Below are positions 39,064 to 48,990 of a stretch of DNA of 56,583 nucleotides, in pieces. The translations under genes and the position numbers were made by a program. The stretch comes from Actinomycetota bacterium (GTDB taxonomy: Bacteria; Actinomycetota; Actinomycetes; Nanopelagicales; Nanopelagicaceae). Where the stretch lies: positions 1-56,583 of the forward strand of contig CANFXM010000002.1 in the NCBI GenBank assembly GCA_947451045.1, written 5' to 3'. Each line of letters opens with the position of its first letter. Position 1 is the first letter of the stretch. The notes beneath the pieces were generated by a model that was not told the origin of the DNA, did no database searches, and was given only the letters and a program-made list of their open reading frames with translations.

Positions 39064-41445
39064 TTACGGTTTTAGTAAAGAAAGTTTGCCGTTAACACTG
39101 GCAAGTAGATATTTTATTTTAGACACAGTAACCCAGGCCATTCGTAATTGGTCTGGGTTTTGTGCTGAAGAAACTAATTTAATTGCATTGACCCCATTCT
39201 TTGAATAATCCATCGCGCAGATACGTTCCTGACAACTAAATACAAGCTCTTTTCCATCAGATGCTAAAGAGGCATCTGGAGTGCCGTAAGAATCAGTTGC
39301 TGATTGGGAAATATAAGTTGGAGCATTCAGTAGTGCCCAACGGATGTGATCTGCATGTGGAAGTGTTAGTACTGAGGATGTCATCCAGGTTGCTTGAACT
39401 CCATTAGAAACTTTCGCAAGGGCTACGTCATAACCTGCAACAGCAATTGCGCCATCGGTGAAATCTAATGATTTATAGCTCCATGTGTTTTCATCAAGAC
39501 CGGATCTTGAAGCAACACGAACGGCCCCCGAAGTCGCTGCTTTTTTCTGATCCACAACTAGGACGGAGTCATACAAGACATATGTGATGCCGGCATCGTA
39601 AATTGCTCGTAGATGGAAAGCCACATCTCCTGTTGTTCTATCGTCTGTCTTACGATCTCCATCAACTAATTCATAATTCCAATCTTGCCCTGTCTTCTTT
39701 ACTGCACCTAAGAGAATGCCTTGAGATTCATCACGATAGAAAACTTGAACACCAGCAGATGTGGCAACACAGGCATTAGAAACGCTTACATCGCTATTTC
39801 CTTTTACCCGAATTGGATCCTGGTAATTGTTGAGTGTTGTTGCATTTCCGTCGACAACCTCGAAGGTGAATTTACTTCCATCGTATGTCGCATAGCGTAA
39901 ATCCTTCTCAATTGAATCGCTATAGAAAATATGAAGTAATTGTTTTGTTCCAGTGCCGTTAACACATAACGAAATTTGGCCAGTAATAGGATTCTTTGTA
40001 CGTCCACCACTTCCACCGGTACCATCAACTGTAAGTTTCTTCCAACTTTTTCCGTTATAGACTGCAAGCTTGAGCGCGCCACTCTTTGAATCGGTGTATG
40101 CGATAGTCGGCGCTAAATCAAAGACCGTACTAGCTGAACTCTTACCATCAGCTGCACTATCCAGGATTGTTTTCTTCCAGGCAAGCTGTGGTGTTACAGC
40201 ATCAGTCAGTGCGCTTTGAGATGGACCTATCGAATTGAGCGCATAGACAGCGAAATTATATGAAGTTCCATTCTTCAATCCTGAAATTACTACAGGACTA
40301 GTGAGTGATTTTTTCTCGGCTCCAGACTTCAAATTCTTCACTACATAAGTGCTTATTTGTGCAGTTCGAACATTTACTGGTGCATCAAATGTAATGATTG
40401 CGCTTGAATCTCCAACAAGTGCTTTCACATTTCTTGGCATTTGAGGAACGGCAGTAGCGATACCAACGGGTGGTTTATTTCTAATATCTTGCATCATCGC
40501 AAGAAGGATTGGACCGGGATTATGAAAAACTTCACCTGCGTCAAGATTCGGTGTCATAACAGAATCGGGACCTGATTTTGAGAAAGTAGATTCATCGAGG
40601 TGGCTAACGGAAGAGCCTGCTTCATATGGATTTGGCGTGTAAAGCTTTATTGGTCCGCCATTTACTTTATTTCCTAAAGGGCCTCCCCATGTCATAGTGC
40701 TCGTCAAAGCAGTTCCCAATTCGAGGGAAGGTGAAGGTAAATCAGCCAAACGAGTTCCATCTGGTGTTTGAGCATAGGCATCATATGGAGTCGGTTGATC
40801 GATACTTCCATATCCAAAAAAAGTATCAAATGAATTATTTGATAAGAAACCTAAGCCATGTGCAAGTTCATGGAGCATCACGGATTCAAGATCGTATTCG
40901 CGGCTTGTGGGTTGTCCGTCTCCACGTTGATCCCATGTAGCTGTCGAATTTACTTGAATAATAATGTCAGATGAAATTTTGTCCAGATCTTTTCCGGCAA
41001 GAGCATTAGCAAGAGCGGATGGATACCAAAGAGATGCATCTGGCGCTCCAGCGAATCCGGAGTAATAATTTCCTGGACGTGCACTTCCTAAAATTCCAGA
41101 TGACGATGAACGACCCCATGTCGCTTCGACTGCAATTGGAACAGAGGATTGAAAGTTTGCACTCCATACATCAATTGCAGCTTGGACATCAGACTTCGCC
41201 CAATCTGGAAAGTTGACATAGTTGACAACGAATTTAGATTTCGCATCGATATTCGCAGAGTGTGTTCTCGAAGAAGTTGTGGAATAGGCACTTTTTACGG
41301 GGGAAGTTCCCGCATATGTGTGACCCCACACTGTTGAGGGGGCCACTCGAACAAGTGCTTGCGCCGGTGCGCTGAGAAAAATTCCAGCAAAAAGGGCTGC
41401 AATCAGAGATGCAGCGCCCACCTTTTTACTCAATAGATTTCGCAT
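39064..41445 (-). CDS. Secreted metalloprotease-like protein with FnIII domain and C-terminal propeller-like region
   Basis: Signal peptide MRNLLSKKVGAASLIAALFAGIFLSAPAQA; zinc motif MLHELAHGLGFLS; FnIII-like MPRNVKALVGDSSAIITFDAPVN... Confidence 0.75.
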   Translation of the reverse strand: MRNLLSKKVGAASLIAALFAGIFLSAPAQALVRVAPSTVWGHTYAGTSPVKSAYSTTSSRTHSANIDAKSKFVVNYVNFPDWAKSDVQAAIDVWSANFQSSVPIAVEATWGRSSSSGILGSARPGNYYSGFAGAPDASLWYPSALANALAGKDLDKISSDIIIQVNSTATWDQRGDGQPTSREYDLESVMLHELAHGLGFLSNNSFDTFFGYGSIDQPTPYDAYAQTPDGTRLADLPSPSLELGTALTSTMTWGGPLGNKVNGGPIKLYTPNPYEAGSSVSHLDESTFSKSGPDSVMTPNLDAGEVFHNPGPILLAMMQDIRNKPPVGIATAVPQMPRNVKALVGDSSAIITFDAPVNVRTAQISTYVVKNLKSGAEKKSLTSPVVISGLKNGTSYNFAVYALNSIGPSQSALTDAVTPQLAWKKTILDSAADGKSSASTVFDLAPTIAYTDSKSGALKLAVYNGKSWKKLTVDGTGGSGGRTKNPITGQISLCVNGTGTKQLLHIFYSDSIEKDLRYATYDGSKFTFEVVDGNATTLNNYQDPIRVKGNSDVSVSNACVATSAGVQVFYRDESQGILLGAVKKTGQDWNYELVDGDRKTDDRTTGDVAFHLRAIYDAGITYVLYDSVLVVDQKKAATSGAVRVASRSGLDENTWSYKSLDFTDGAIAVAGYDVALAKVSNGVQATWMTSSVLTLPHADHIRWALLNAPTYISQSATDSYGTPDASLASDGKELVFSCQERICAMDYSKNGVNAIKLVSSAQNPDQLRMAWVTVSKIKYLLASVNGKLSLLKP

Positions 41446-41474
41446 ATCGGCAAACGGTATCAGGATGAGATGAT

Positions 41475-41807
41475 TTGCCAATGGCCACAACCCCTCAGGA
41501 TGAGTTCTCTAAGGTAATTGACAGGATTCATAAGGAAGCAAGCCCCGTCATTGACTTCTCGGGTACTTCACCACGACGTGAAGCAACATTGGATGAAGCA
41601 CGTCAAGAATTTGCACAATCCATAAGCGCGATTGCACATACATTATTTTCAAAGAAATATGGACCCCTTGTTGGAACCGTTACTGAAAGTACAGTTGTTG
41701 CCGTGCTCAAAGATGTAGAAAAGAATGTCTACCGTGCAAAAGGCGACATAACTTTGGTAACGCAAGAGTTACTTGATCGAGCAATGGGAAGTTGTAAGAA
41801 GAAGTGA
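41475..41807 (+). CDS. Small conserved helical protein, unknown function
   Basis: 110-aa ORF, overlapping the downstream glutaredoxin gene by 4 bp; start could be 41475 or 41481. Confidence 0.6.
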   Translation: MPMATTPQDEFSKVIDRIHKEASPVIDFSGTSPRREATLDEARQEFAQSISAIAHTLFSKKYGPLVGTVTESTVVAVLKDVEKNVYRAKGDITLVTQELLDRAMGSCKKK

Positions 41808-42055
41808 CTGTTGTAACCGTTTACTCACGAACTGGTTGCCATCTTTGCGAAGACGCTATTGAAATTCTTGAAACTATGAAAGATGAACTTAGTTTTTCAA
41901 TAGAAGTGAAATTTATTGATGGTAATCCAGAATTAGAAAAAATTTATGGGGAGCAAATACCTGTCACTCATATTGATGGTATTCACCATGATTTTTGGAA
42001 GATAGATCCTGAGCGCTTTAGATCTTCTCTTTCGAAATATCGTCAGCATCAATAA
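41804..42055 (+). CDS. Glutaredoxin-family protein
   Basis: VYSRTGCHLCEDAIEIL (CxxC); QIPVTHIDG (cis-Pro segment). Confidence 0.85.
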   Translation: MTVVTVYSRTGCHLCEDAIEILETMKDELSFSIEVKFIDGNPELEKIYGEQIPVTHIDGIHHDFWKIDPERFRSSLSKYRQHQ

Positions 42056-43667
42056 TTGTGTAGGAATATCCTTGCTCGGCAAGAAAGCGTTGTCTATTTT
42101 GCGCAAAATCTTGGTCGATAGTATCGCGCGATACAAGTGAATAGAACGTGGCACTTCTGCCATCAGACTTAGGACGCAAAATACGACCTAATCTTTGTGC
42201 TTCTTCTTGTCGCGAACCAAATGCTCCAGATACTTGAATTGCAATGGTTGCATCGGGCAAGTCAATCGAAAAGTTAGCTACTTTTGAGACCACAAGAGTT
42301 GTGAGCTCACCTATTCGAAACATATTGAAAAGCCGTTCGCGTTCCTTCACTGGAGTATCGCCCTTAATAACTGGAACACCAAGAACTTCCGAGAGCTCAT
42401 CAAGTTGCGTTATGTATTGGCCAATGACAAGAATTTGTTCTCCTGCATGCTTCTTTACGAGAGTCTCAACAACATTGCGCTTTGTACGAGTCGTTGCGCA
42501 GTAGCGATAACGCTCTTCTGGCTCAGCAGTTGCGTAGAGCAATCTTTCTTCTTCAGTGAGATTGACTCGAACTTCTATACATTCAGCAGGGGCGATATAT
42601 CCCTGTGATTCAATCTCTTTCCACGGTACGTCATATCTTTTGGGACCAATGAGCGAGAAAACCTCACCCTCCATTCCATCTTCGCGAACGAGTGTGGCTG
42701 TCAGACCTAATCGACGACGAGATTGAATGTCGGCTGTAAATCGAAATATTGGTGCGGGTAGCAGATGGACCTCATCATAAATAATGAGACCCCAGTCGTG
42801 AGTGTCAAAGAGATCAAGGTGTGCGTACACACCATTTTTCTTCTTCGTCATCACTTGATAGGTCGCAATCGTGACCGGACGAATTTCTTTTTTTGCACCC
42901 GAATATTCGCCTATCTCATCCTCTGTCAAAGTTGTGCGCTTAAGTAATTCTTCACGCCATTGACGGGCAGCAACAGTATTTGTAACAAGAATGAGAGTTG
43001 TTGCTTTTGCATGTGCCATCGCAGCTGCGCCGACAATTGTTTTACCGGCACCACATGGCAGAACAACTACACCACTTCCGCCATGCCAAAAACCTTCAGC
43101 TGCTAATTCTTGGTAGGGACGAATCTTCCAATCATTTTGGACTAATGAAATTTCATGTGCTTCACCATCGACGTAACCTGCAAAATCCTCAGCTGGCCAA
43201 CCTAGGCGAAGTAGAGATTGTTTTATGGCTCCACGTTGGTTTGCAAAGACAACAATTGTTTCGGCATCGATACGCGGTCCAAGCAATGGCGCAATTTTCT
43301 TAGCGCGGATAACTTCTTCTAAAACTGCAGTATCTGTGGTTACAAGAATGAGTCCGTGCACAGGATCAGCTTCCAGACGCAAGCGTCCATAGCGAGACAT
43401 GGTTTCAGCAACATCGACCAAAATGGAATGTGGAACTGCATATCGTGAGTATTTGATAAGGACATCAATAACTTGCTCGGCGTCGTGACCTGCTGCACGA
43501 GCATTCCATAAACCAAGATTTGTTAGACGGTACGTGTGAATATGCTCTGGTGATCTTTCGAGTTCAGCAAATGGTGCGATTGCGCGACGGCATTCAGTGC
43601 TCAGTGGGTGATCTATATCGAGTAAAACAGTCTTGTCACTTTGAACGATTAGTGGCCCATCAGTCAT
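42018..43667 (-). CDS. XPB-type DNA repair helicase (SF2)
   Basis: LPCGAGKTIVGAAAM, IIYDEVHLLPAPIFRFTADIQSRRRLGLTATLVREDG, QEEAQRLGRILRP. Confidence 0.94.
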   Translation of the reverse strand: MTDGPLIVQSDKTVLLDIDHPLSTECRRAIAPFAELERSPEHIHTYRLTNLGLWNARAAGHDAEQVIDVLIKYSRYAVPHSILVDVAETMSRYGRLRLEADPVHGLILVTTDTAVLEEVIRAKKIAPLLGPRIDAETIVVFANQRGAIKQSLLRLGWPAEDFAGYVDGEAHEISLVQNDWKIRPYQELAAEGFWHGGSGVVVLPCGAGKTIVGAAAMAHAKATTLILVTNTVAARQWREELLKRTTLTEDEIGEYSGAKKEIRPVTIATYQVMTKKKNGVYAHLDLFDTHDWGLIIYDEVHLLPAPIFRFTADIQSRRRLGLTATLVREDGMEGEVFSLIGPKRYDVPWKEIESQGYIAPAECIEVRVNLTEEERLLYATAEPEERYRYCATTRTKRNVVETLVKKHAGEQILVIGQYITQLDELSEVLGVPVIKGDTPVKERERLFNMFRIGELTTLVVSKVANFSIDLPDATIAIQVSGAFGSRQEEAQRLGRILRPKSDGRSATFYSLVSRDTIDQDFAQNRQRFLAEQGYSYTIIDADDISKEKI

Positions 43668-44763
43668 TGAGTAAATCCTTTATGAGTGCGTGTAAGAGTG
43701 CACTTCTCTCTTCAAGTCGAGATGTATCAATCCATTCATTTGCAGCATGGGCGCCGCCACCAATTGCGCCAAGACCATCAAGCACTTGAGCGCCAGCCGC
43801 TGCTGCAAAATTTCCATCACTTGCACCACCGACCGAAGCGTGACCGAGAGCTGGAAAACCAATTTCTTGTGCAACTTTCTCTGCTCGTTCGTAAAGTTTT
43901 AGAGTCGAAGTGGTTTCAAGGGGCGGCCTATTGAAACCACCAGTGATAACAATGCGCGCCTCTGAATTTTCTGGTGTGAAAGCTTTAATAGCTTTTTCTA
44001 CTCTTTCTAACTCGTTCATAGAGAAAGAGCGAATATCGACATCAAGAGTTGCCAAATCAGGAACTGTGTTCGTTGTATTTCCACTGCGCACCATTGTTGG
44101 AACAACAGTTGTACCGTTGGAGGAATTTTCAAGTTCTTTGAGAGCCAAAATAATTCGGGCAATTTCGACGGTCGAATTGATTCCTTTTTCCGGTTCTAGC
44201 CCTGCATGAGATGCGCGACCATGAACATTGATTTGATACATAGCAGTACCTTTGCGACCAGTCTTTACTTTGCCGTCAAGACTTGCTTCTAGTACAAGAA
44301 CTGCTGAAGCTTTTGCTGAAATTTCTTTGATAAATTCTTTTGAAGTCGCACTTCCTGTCTCTTCATCAGTTGTTGCAACTAATGCGACTGAACCATCAAC
44401 GCCATTGAGTGCATAAAGCGCTTGTACAAATCCAGCTTTCATATCAAAGATGCCAGGGCCACGGGCAATATTTTCTTCAACACTCCATAACGGAGAAAAA
44501 GAATTGTGAGGCCAAACAGTGTCTAAATGTGCGAGCAAAATTACTTTTGGTTGCTGAGCACCCCACCAAAAAACTGGACGACCATTTACTTCGCGAATTT
44601 CTGCTGGCATTCCGAGAACTCGCGTCGCGATATCACTTGCCAATTTCACAACATCACGACAAGCATCGAGATCTTCGGTAGGGGATTCCATTTTTACAAG
44701 TGCTTCAATCGCTGCGAGCATGGAGTCAATTCTGCCGTATTCGGCGGGACTCTGGTGGCTCAT
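43660..44763 (-). CDS. M20-family metallopeptidase (carboxypeptidase G2-like)
   Basis: VILLAHLDTVWP; TDEETGS; GRASHAGLEPEKGINS; GGASDGNFAAAAG. Confidence 0.9.
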   Translation of the reverse strand: MSHQSPAEYGRIDSMLAAIEALVKMESPTEDLDACRDVVKLASDIATRVLGMPAEIREVNGRPVFWWGAQQPKVILLAHLDTVWPHNSFSPLWSVEENIARGPGIFDMKAGFVQALYALNGVDGSVALVATTDEETGSATSKEFIKEISAKASAVLVLEASLDGKVKTGRKGTAMYQINVHGRASHAGLEPEKGINSTVEIARIILALKELENSSNGTTVVPTMVRSGNTTNTVPDLATLDVDIRSFSMNELERVEKAIKAFTPENSEARIVITGGFNRPPLETTSTLKLYERAEKVAQEIGFPALGHASVGGASDGNFAAAAGAQVLDGLGAIGGGAHAANEWIDTSRLEERSALLHALIKDLLND

Positions 44764-46955
44764 AATGGCGCCACACCTGTAATGCGCGGAATTCTAAAGG
44801 TTTGTAGTTCACCAGTGGCGTGATCACGAGCGATAAGGGAACCCGCACTAACTTTAAGTGGATCAATAATTCGATGAGAAACAGAACCATTGTTATCGGC
44901 ATAGCCAATCGAGAGTGATTGAGCTTTTTCGATGTATTGCGTTAACAGTTCAAGAGTTTCATTTGCAGTTGTGCGCGGAAGTGAACCGAGTGCAGCACTG
45001 GCAACGCTTCGAAGATGTGTCTGTCTATGACTAGATTTCTCTCCAGTGCGCAGTGCCCGGATAGCTGATATCAAATTTTCTTCTGTCGGAGATTCAATTT
45101 CTCCAATAATTCTTGGTGGACGAGGCTTTGTGACTGCGCGATTACTACGAGGCCCAGCCAACATAAGGCCAGAAGAAGATTCACCCGCTGGAAGATAACC
45201 TGCCTCGCGCAATATGCGCATTGCGTCCGTTGCATCATGGTCACAAATGAGGACTTCGGGAGCAATTCGACGTAACGATAAAACTTCTAAGCGTTTGTCA
45301 TTGATGATTTGGGCGATCAGTGCGGAATCTTCACAACGAATAAACGAAGATGTATTTCCAACTCGTAGCTTTCCATGTTTCTTTGCAACATCTGCAATGA
45401 GATATTCCAAAGGTTGTGGCATTGGAGTTTTTGAAATTTTCTTGAGGAATGTACTTACCTCTTCGCCAGTTTTACCATGGTCGAGTGCACGACGAATTGT
45501 TGCCTCACTAAATCGATAAACGGTCGCACCTCCACGACTTTCAATATCGGCCATAATTGCAAGTTGTCCTGAAATTTCATGTTCTAGCGGTCCTGGCGCA
45601 ATTGCAGTGTTATCGCTTTGAATTAATATGTGATCAACTGTCTTTGGGAGATCTGCATCTATTAAGGCCAAATCTTCAGAGTTAATAAGTGCGGCGCCAT
45701 ATTTTGATAATGCGCCTTGTCCAGTAATTCCAAGCCATTCAGCTTCGCGCAAACTCCATTCGACAAGCTCGTCTTGTAGCGAAGAATTTCTACGAAGGGG
45801 TGCACGCCAAGAGAAAAGTTCTTGGAATGAATCTTTGTTTGGTGCAATCGAAGAATTCTCGTACAGAAGTTGCAAAGTCAACGAGCGAACTCGGGCAGCA
45901 TTTACTCGATCTAGTTCTGGACCAAGTGCTGCAATATTCTTAGATTCAGCACGCCCTACTAAGCCACTAACCCGAGAAGTTATGAGCCATTGGCTTGCAA
46001 TTACTTGCCAGCGTTGTGCTGGAGTTTGCATCAACCAAATATCAAATTTATTACTTGGCATGATTTGGTCATCGGCATTGATTGCAATGAGTGATGAAAG
46101 GTAAGCAAGTTCAGCGATGAAAGCGGTACAACTTTCATCGACACCTAAATGATTGGCAGCAACTTTCAAATCGCGAACACCGAGACCCCCGGCTCGAAGG
46201 GAATCAGCTGGTTCTTGCGCCCAGAAATTCAATAACTCTTCGACCCACCGCAATACGGTTGAAATATTAGCTATGGCTGCGAGGTTTCGATTCTTTTCAT
46301 CACGTTTTGTGCCTTTGAGTATGGGGGGCTGTACAAACCGTTGTTTATGAATCTTTCCTTCGCGTAAATAGATTGCAACTTCACGCGGCAGTATTACTGT
46401 TCGTTGATCTAAGGGCACAAGGAATTTTTCTTTGAGTAACCACGCAACACCAGGACCTGGATTTTTTATATCACCCACGCTTCCACGTGGCGGTCCCCAA
46501 ATAAGGTGAGATAAAACTTTTTCAGCATCTTTAGGAATGTCATTCAAAGTAGAAAGTTTTAGTTTAGCCATTGACGTAGGTCCAAGACCTGCAGGTTCAT
46601 TTCCGATTACCTCACGTAATTGGTAGGGCAATCGCAGGCCTTCATCGGATGGATACAAAAGGCCCATTGAGATCAGGAATGGAATTACTTCTAGTGCTGC
46701 TTTTTCGGTGACTGCGACAATATCTTTTTCTCGGAGCGGTTCATCAAGAGCAGCACAGGCTTCAAGAACTTGGAACTGCCACTTATTGAGTGAATCTATG
46801 GCACGCGCCAAACTTGGTGCGGATGTTGCACGCACTGCAAGCGAGGCAATATCAGGTGGAACTGGAGTTATGAGATCGGGACGTGCAGAAAAAAGCGCAA
46901 GCAATGCCTCATCGTCGACATTGCGTAAGTGGTCGGTGAATGAGCGCTTTTCCAT
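44760..46955 (-). CDS. Helicase-associated (XPB/Ssl2-linked) domain protein
   Basis: 731 aa; ILIQSDNTAIAPGPLEHEISGQLAIMADIESRGGATVYRFSEATIRRALDHGKTGEEVSTFL; operonic with the XPB gene. Confidence 0.82.
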   Translation of the reverse strand: MEKRSFTDHLRNVDDEALLALFSARPDLITPVPPDIASLAVRATSAPSLARAIDSLNKWQFQVLEACAALDEPLREKDIVAVTEKAALEVIPFLISMGLLYPSDEGLRLPYQLREVIGNEPAGLGPTSMAKLKLSTLNDIPKDAEKVLSHLIWGPPRGSVGDIKNPGPGVAWLLKEKFLVPLDQRTVILPREVAIYLREGKIHKQRFVQPPILKGTKRDEKNRNLAAIANISTVLRWVEELLNFWAQEPADSLRAGGLGVRDLKVAANHLGVDESCTAFIAELAYLSSLIAINADDQIMPSNKFDIWLMQTPAQRWQVIASQWLITSRVSGLVGRAESKNIAALGPELDRVNAARVRSLTLQLLYENSSIAPNKDSFQELFSWRAPLRRNSSLQDELVEWSLREAEWLGITGQGALSKYGAALINSEDLALIDADLPKTVDHILIQSDNTAIAPGPLEHEISGQLAIMADIESRGGATVYRFSEATIRRALDHGKTGEEVSTFLKKISKTPMPQPLEYLIADVAKKHGKLRVGNTSSFIRCEDSALIAQIINDKRLEVLSLRRIAPEVLICDHDATDAMRILREAGYLPAGESSSGLMLAGPRSNRAVTKPRPPRIIGEIESPTEENLISAIRALRTGEKSSHRQTHLRSVASAALGSLPRTTANETLELLTQYIEKAQSLSIGYADNNGSVSHRIIDPLKVSAGSLIARDHATGELQTFRIPRITGVAPL

Positions 46956-46956
46956 A

Positions 46957-46979
46957 ACTTGCCTACATTACTGGCAAGT
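46957..46979. promoter_or_regulatory. Inverted repeat immediately upstream of the helicase-associated gene
   Basis: ACTTGCC-N9-GGCAAGT, one base from the ATG (46955..46953, minus strand). Confidence 0.4.
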
Positions 46980-47006
46980 GCGTGCTTCTGTGTAATCGAG
47001 ACGGTT

Positions 47007-47774
47007 TTAATCTCGCTTTGCGCGTGGCGTTAGCCAAGTAGCCAAGGCAGCAATTCGGATAACAATTGGGGAAAATGCTTTTGTAAATATTCGTGCGCGC
47101 CTAAAATCGTGAATTGGCCACCCTTCTGCCATTGCGCGAATTCCGAGAATTGCATCAGGATTGATTGCACATGGATGACCAACTGCTAATAAAAGTGGAA
47201 GATCATTGTGGCTATCTGAATATGAATAACAATTCTCTAGTACAAAGCCTTTTTCAATTGCTAGCTTCTCAATGGCTTTAGCTTTTTCTTTTCCGTGAAG
47301 TAATTCTCCAAGCATGGCTCCTGTGTAGGTGCCATCTTTTACTTCAGCCCGACTTCCAAGCGCTCCAGTAAATCCCAATCTCTTCGCGATAAGAATCGCC
47401 ATGTCTTCAGGAGCTGCCGTAACAAGCCAGACTTCTTCACCATTTCGCAAATGATTTTCCGCAATATCAATAGTTCCTTGCCACATTTTAGGTGAGACAT
47501 ATTCATCATAAATATCTTGTGCAATCGCTTCAATATCTTTCACTGAATGGCCGCCGATAAAATCGGTTGCAGCATCCTGAAATCTTTTTATCTCTTCGCT
47601 ATTTTCTTTACCGGTCAATCGAAAGCGCAAATTTGCAAGCACGAACCTTGAAATATCCCCTTTGGTGAAGAAGCCTCGTTGATACATGCCTCGACCCAAG
47701 AAGTAGAGGCTAGATCCGCGTATCAGCGTGTTATCGACATCAAAAAAGGCTGCTCGTTTCTGCGTGAGTGCCAT
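47007..47774 (-). CDS. HAD-IB family hydrolase (SerB-like)
   Basis: AAFFDVDNTLIRGSS; VWLVTAAPEDMA; YSYSDSHNDLPLLLAVG. Confidence 0.92.
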   Translation of the reverse strand: MALTQKRAAFFDVDNTLIRGSSLYFLGRGMYQRGFFTKGDISRFVLANLRFRLTGKENSEEIKRFQDAATDFIGGHSVKDIEAIAQDIYDEYVSPKMWQGTIDIAENHLRNGEEVWLVTAAPEDMAILIAKRLGFTGALGSRAEVKDGTYTGAMLGELLHGKEKAKAIEKLAIEKGFVLENCYSYSDSHNDLPLLLAVGHPCAINPDAILGIRAMAEGWPIHDFRRARIFTKAFSPIVIRIAALATWLTPRAKRD

Positions 47775-47824
47775 GTCACTACCTTATCGATAAGGGCTCA
47801 GATTGGACGCTTTATGCTTATCCA

Positions 47825-48448
47825 ATGAGCAGCACTGTCCATGTAATTCGTCATGGTGAAGTTGAGAATCCGCAGAAGATTCTTTATGGGCGCCAACTTG
47901 GTTGGAAGCTCTCTTCACGTGGTCAAGAAATGGCAGAAGTAATTGGTGAATGGTCAAAGACAATTAATTTAGGCGCTCTACATGTATCACCTCTACAACG
48001 AGCACAAGAGACCGCTGCTCCAATTGTCAAGGCGCACAATATTTCAATAACAACTGACGAAAGATTAATCGAGGCAGCAAATATTTTTGAAGGAAAATCT
48101 TTCGAATTAGGTAGTGGAGTTCTCAAACACCCATCATCATGGCGTCATCTCTATAACCCTTGGAAACCATCATGGGGTGAGCCATATATTGAGATTATCA
48201 ATCGCATGCTTCCTGCTGTCTTTGCAGCCAAAGAGGCGGCAAATGGTAAAGATGCAATATGTGTTTCACATCAGCTACCAATATGGATTTTGCGAAGTGC
48301 AATAGAAAATCGCCATCTTATTCATGATCCACGAAAGCGTGAATGCACATTAGCTTCTGTAACAAGTATCCATTTTGATGATGATGGAATTATTAGCGGT
48401 ACTTCATATTCGGAACCTGCGCGGCATTTGTTGCCAGCGAAAAAATAA
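47825..48448 (+). CDS. Histidine phosphatase (phosphoglycerate mutase family)
   Basis: VHVIRHGEVENP; VSPLQRAQETAAPI; VSHQLPI. Confidence 0.9.
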   Translation: MSSTVHVIRHGEVENPQKILYGRQLGWKLSSRGQEMAEVIGEWSKTINLGALHVSPLQRAQETAAPIVKAHNISITTDERLIEAANIFEGKSFELGSGVLKHPSSWRHLYNPWKPSWGEPYIEIINRMLPAVFAAKEAANGKDAICVSHQLPIWILRSAIENRHLIHDPRKRECTLASVTSIHFDDDGIISGTSYSEPARHLLPAKK

Positions 48449-48990
48449 TGCTAAAAAAGCTTCTAGCCGTTGTCGTCACATCAGCTTTTATACTTACTGG
48501 TTGTGGCGGTGGAGGTACTTCATCGGCTCAAAAGAGTTTTATCTCAGGTGATGGCAACATAACTTTCATTGAGCAATCGCAGCGCCAATTAGCCCCGAAG
48601 CTCTCAGGGATGACGCTAAAGGGAGTGAATTATTCATTACCTGGCAACTCCATTGCCGTCATTAATGTCTGGGCCTCATGGTGTGCACCATGTCGTGCTG
48701 AAGCACCAACTCTTGCAGCACTCTCACAAAAATATAACAAAGTAGCTTTTGTTGGAATATTGACACGTGATAATCCAGTGAGCGCCGAAGCATTTGAAAG
48801 AAGATTTGCGCTGCCCTATCCAACACTAATAGATGATTCGGTATTGATTGGATTTAGAAAAACCTTACCTGCAAATGCCATTCCATCAACTGTTGTTATC
48901 GATAAAAATGGAAAAGTAGCGGGACGAATTTCGGGTGAGATAACAGTTGCATCGCTGAGCACGCTGATTGAAAAAGTGAGTGCGGAATGA
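48448..48990 (+). CDS. TlpA-like thioredoxin-fold lipoprotein (thiol-disulfide oxidoreductase)
   Basis: Lipobox LTGCGG; WASWCAPCRAEAP; IPSTVVID. Confidence 0.92.
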   Translation: MLKKLLAVVVTSAFILTGCGGGGTSSAQKSFISGDGNITFIEQSQRQLAPKLSGMTLKGVNYSLPGNSIAVINVWASWCAPCRAEAPTLAALSQKYNKVAFVGILTRDNPVSAEAFERRFALPYPTLIDDSVLIGFRKTLPANAIPSTVVIDKNGKVAGRISGEITVASLSTLIEKVSAE

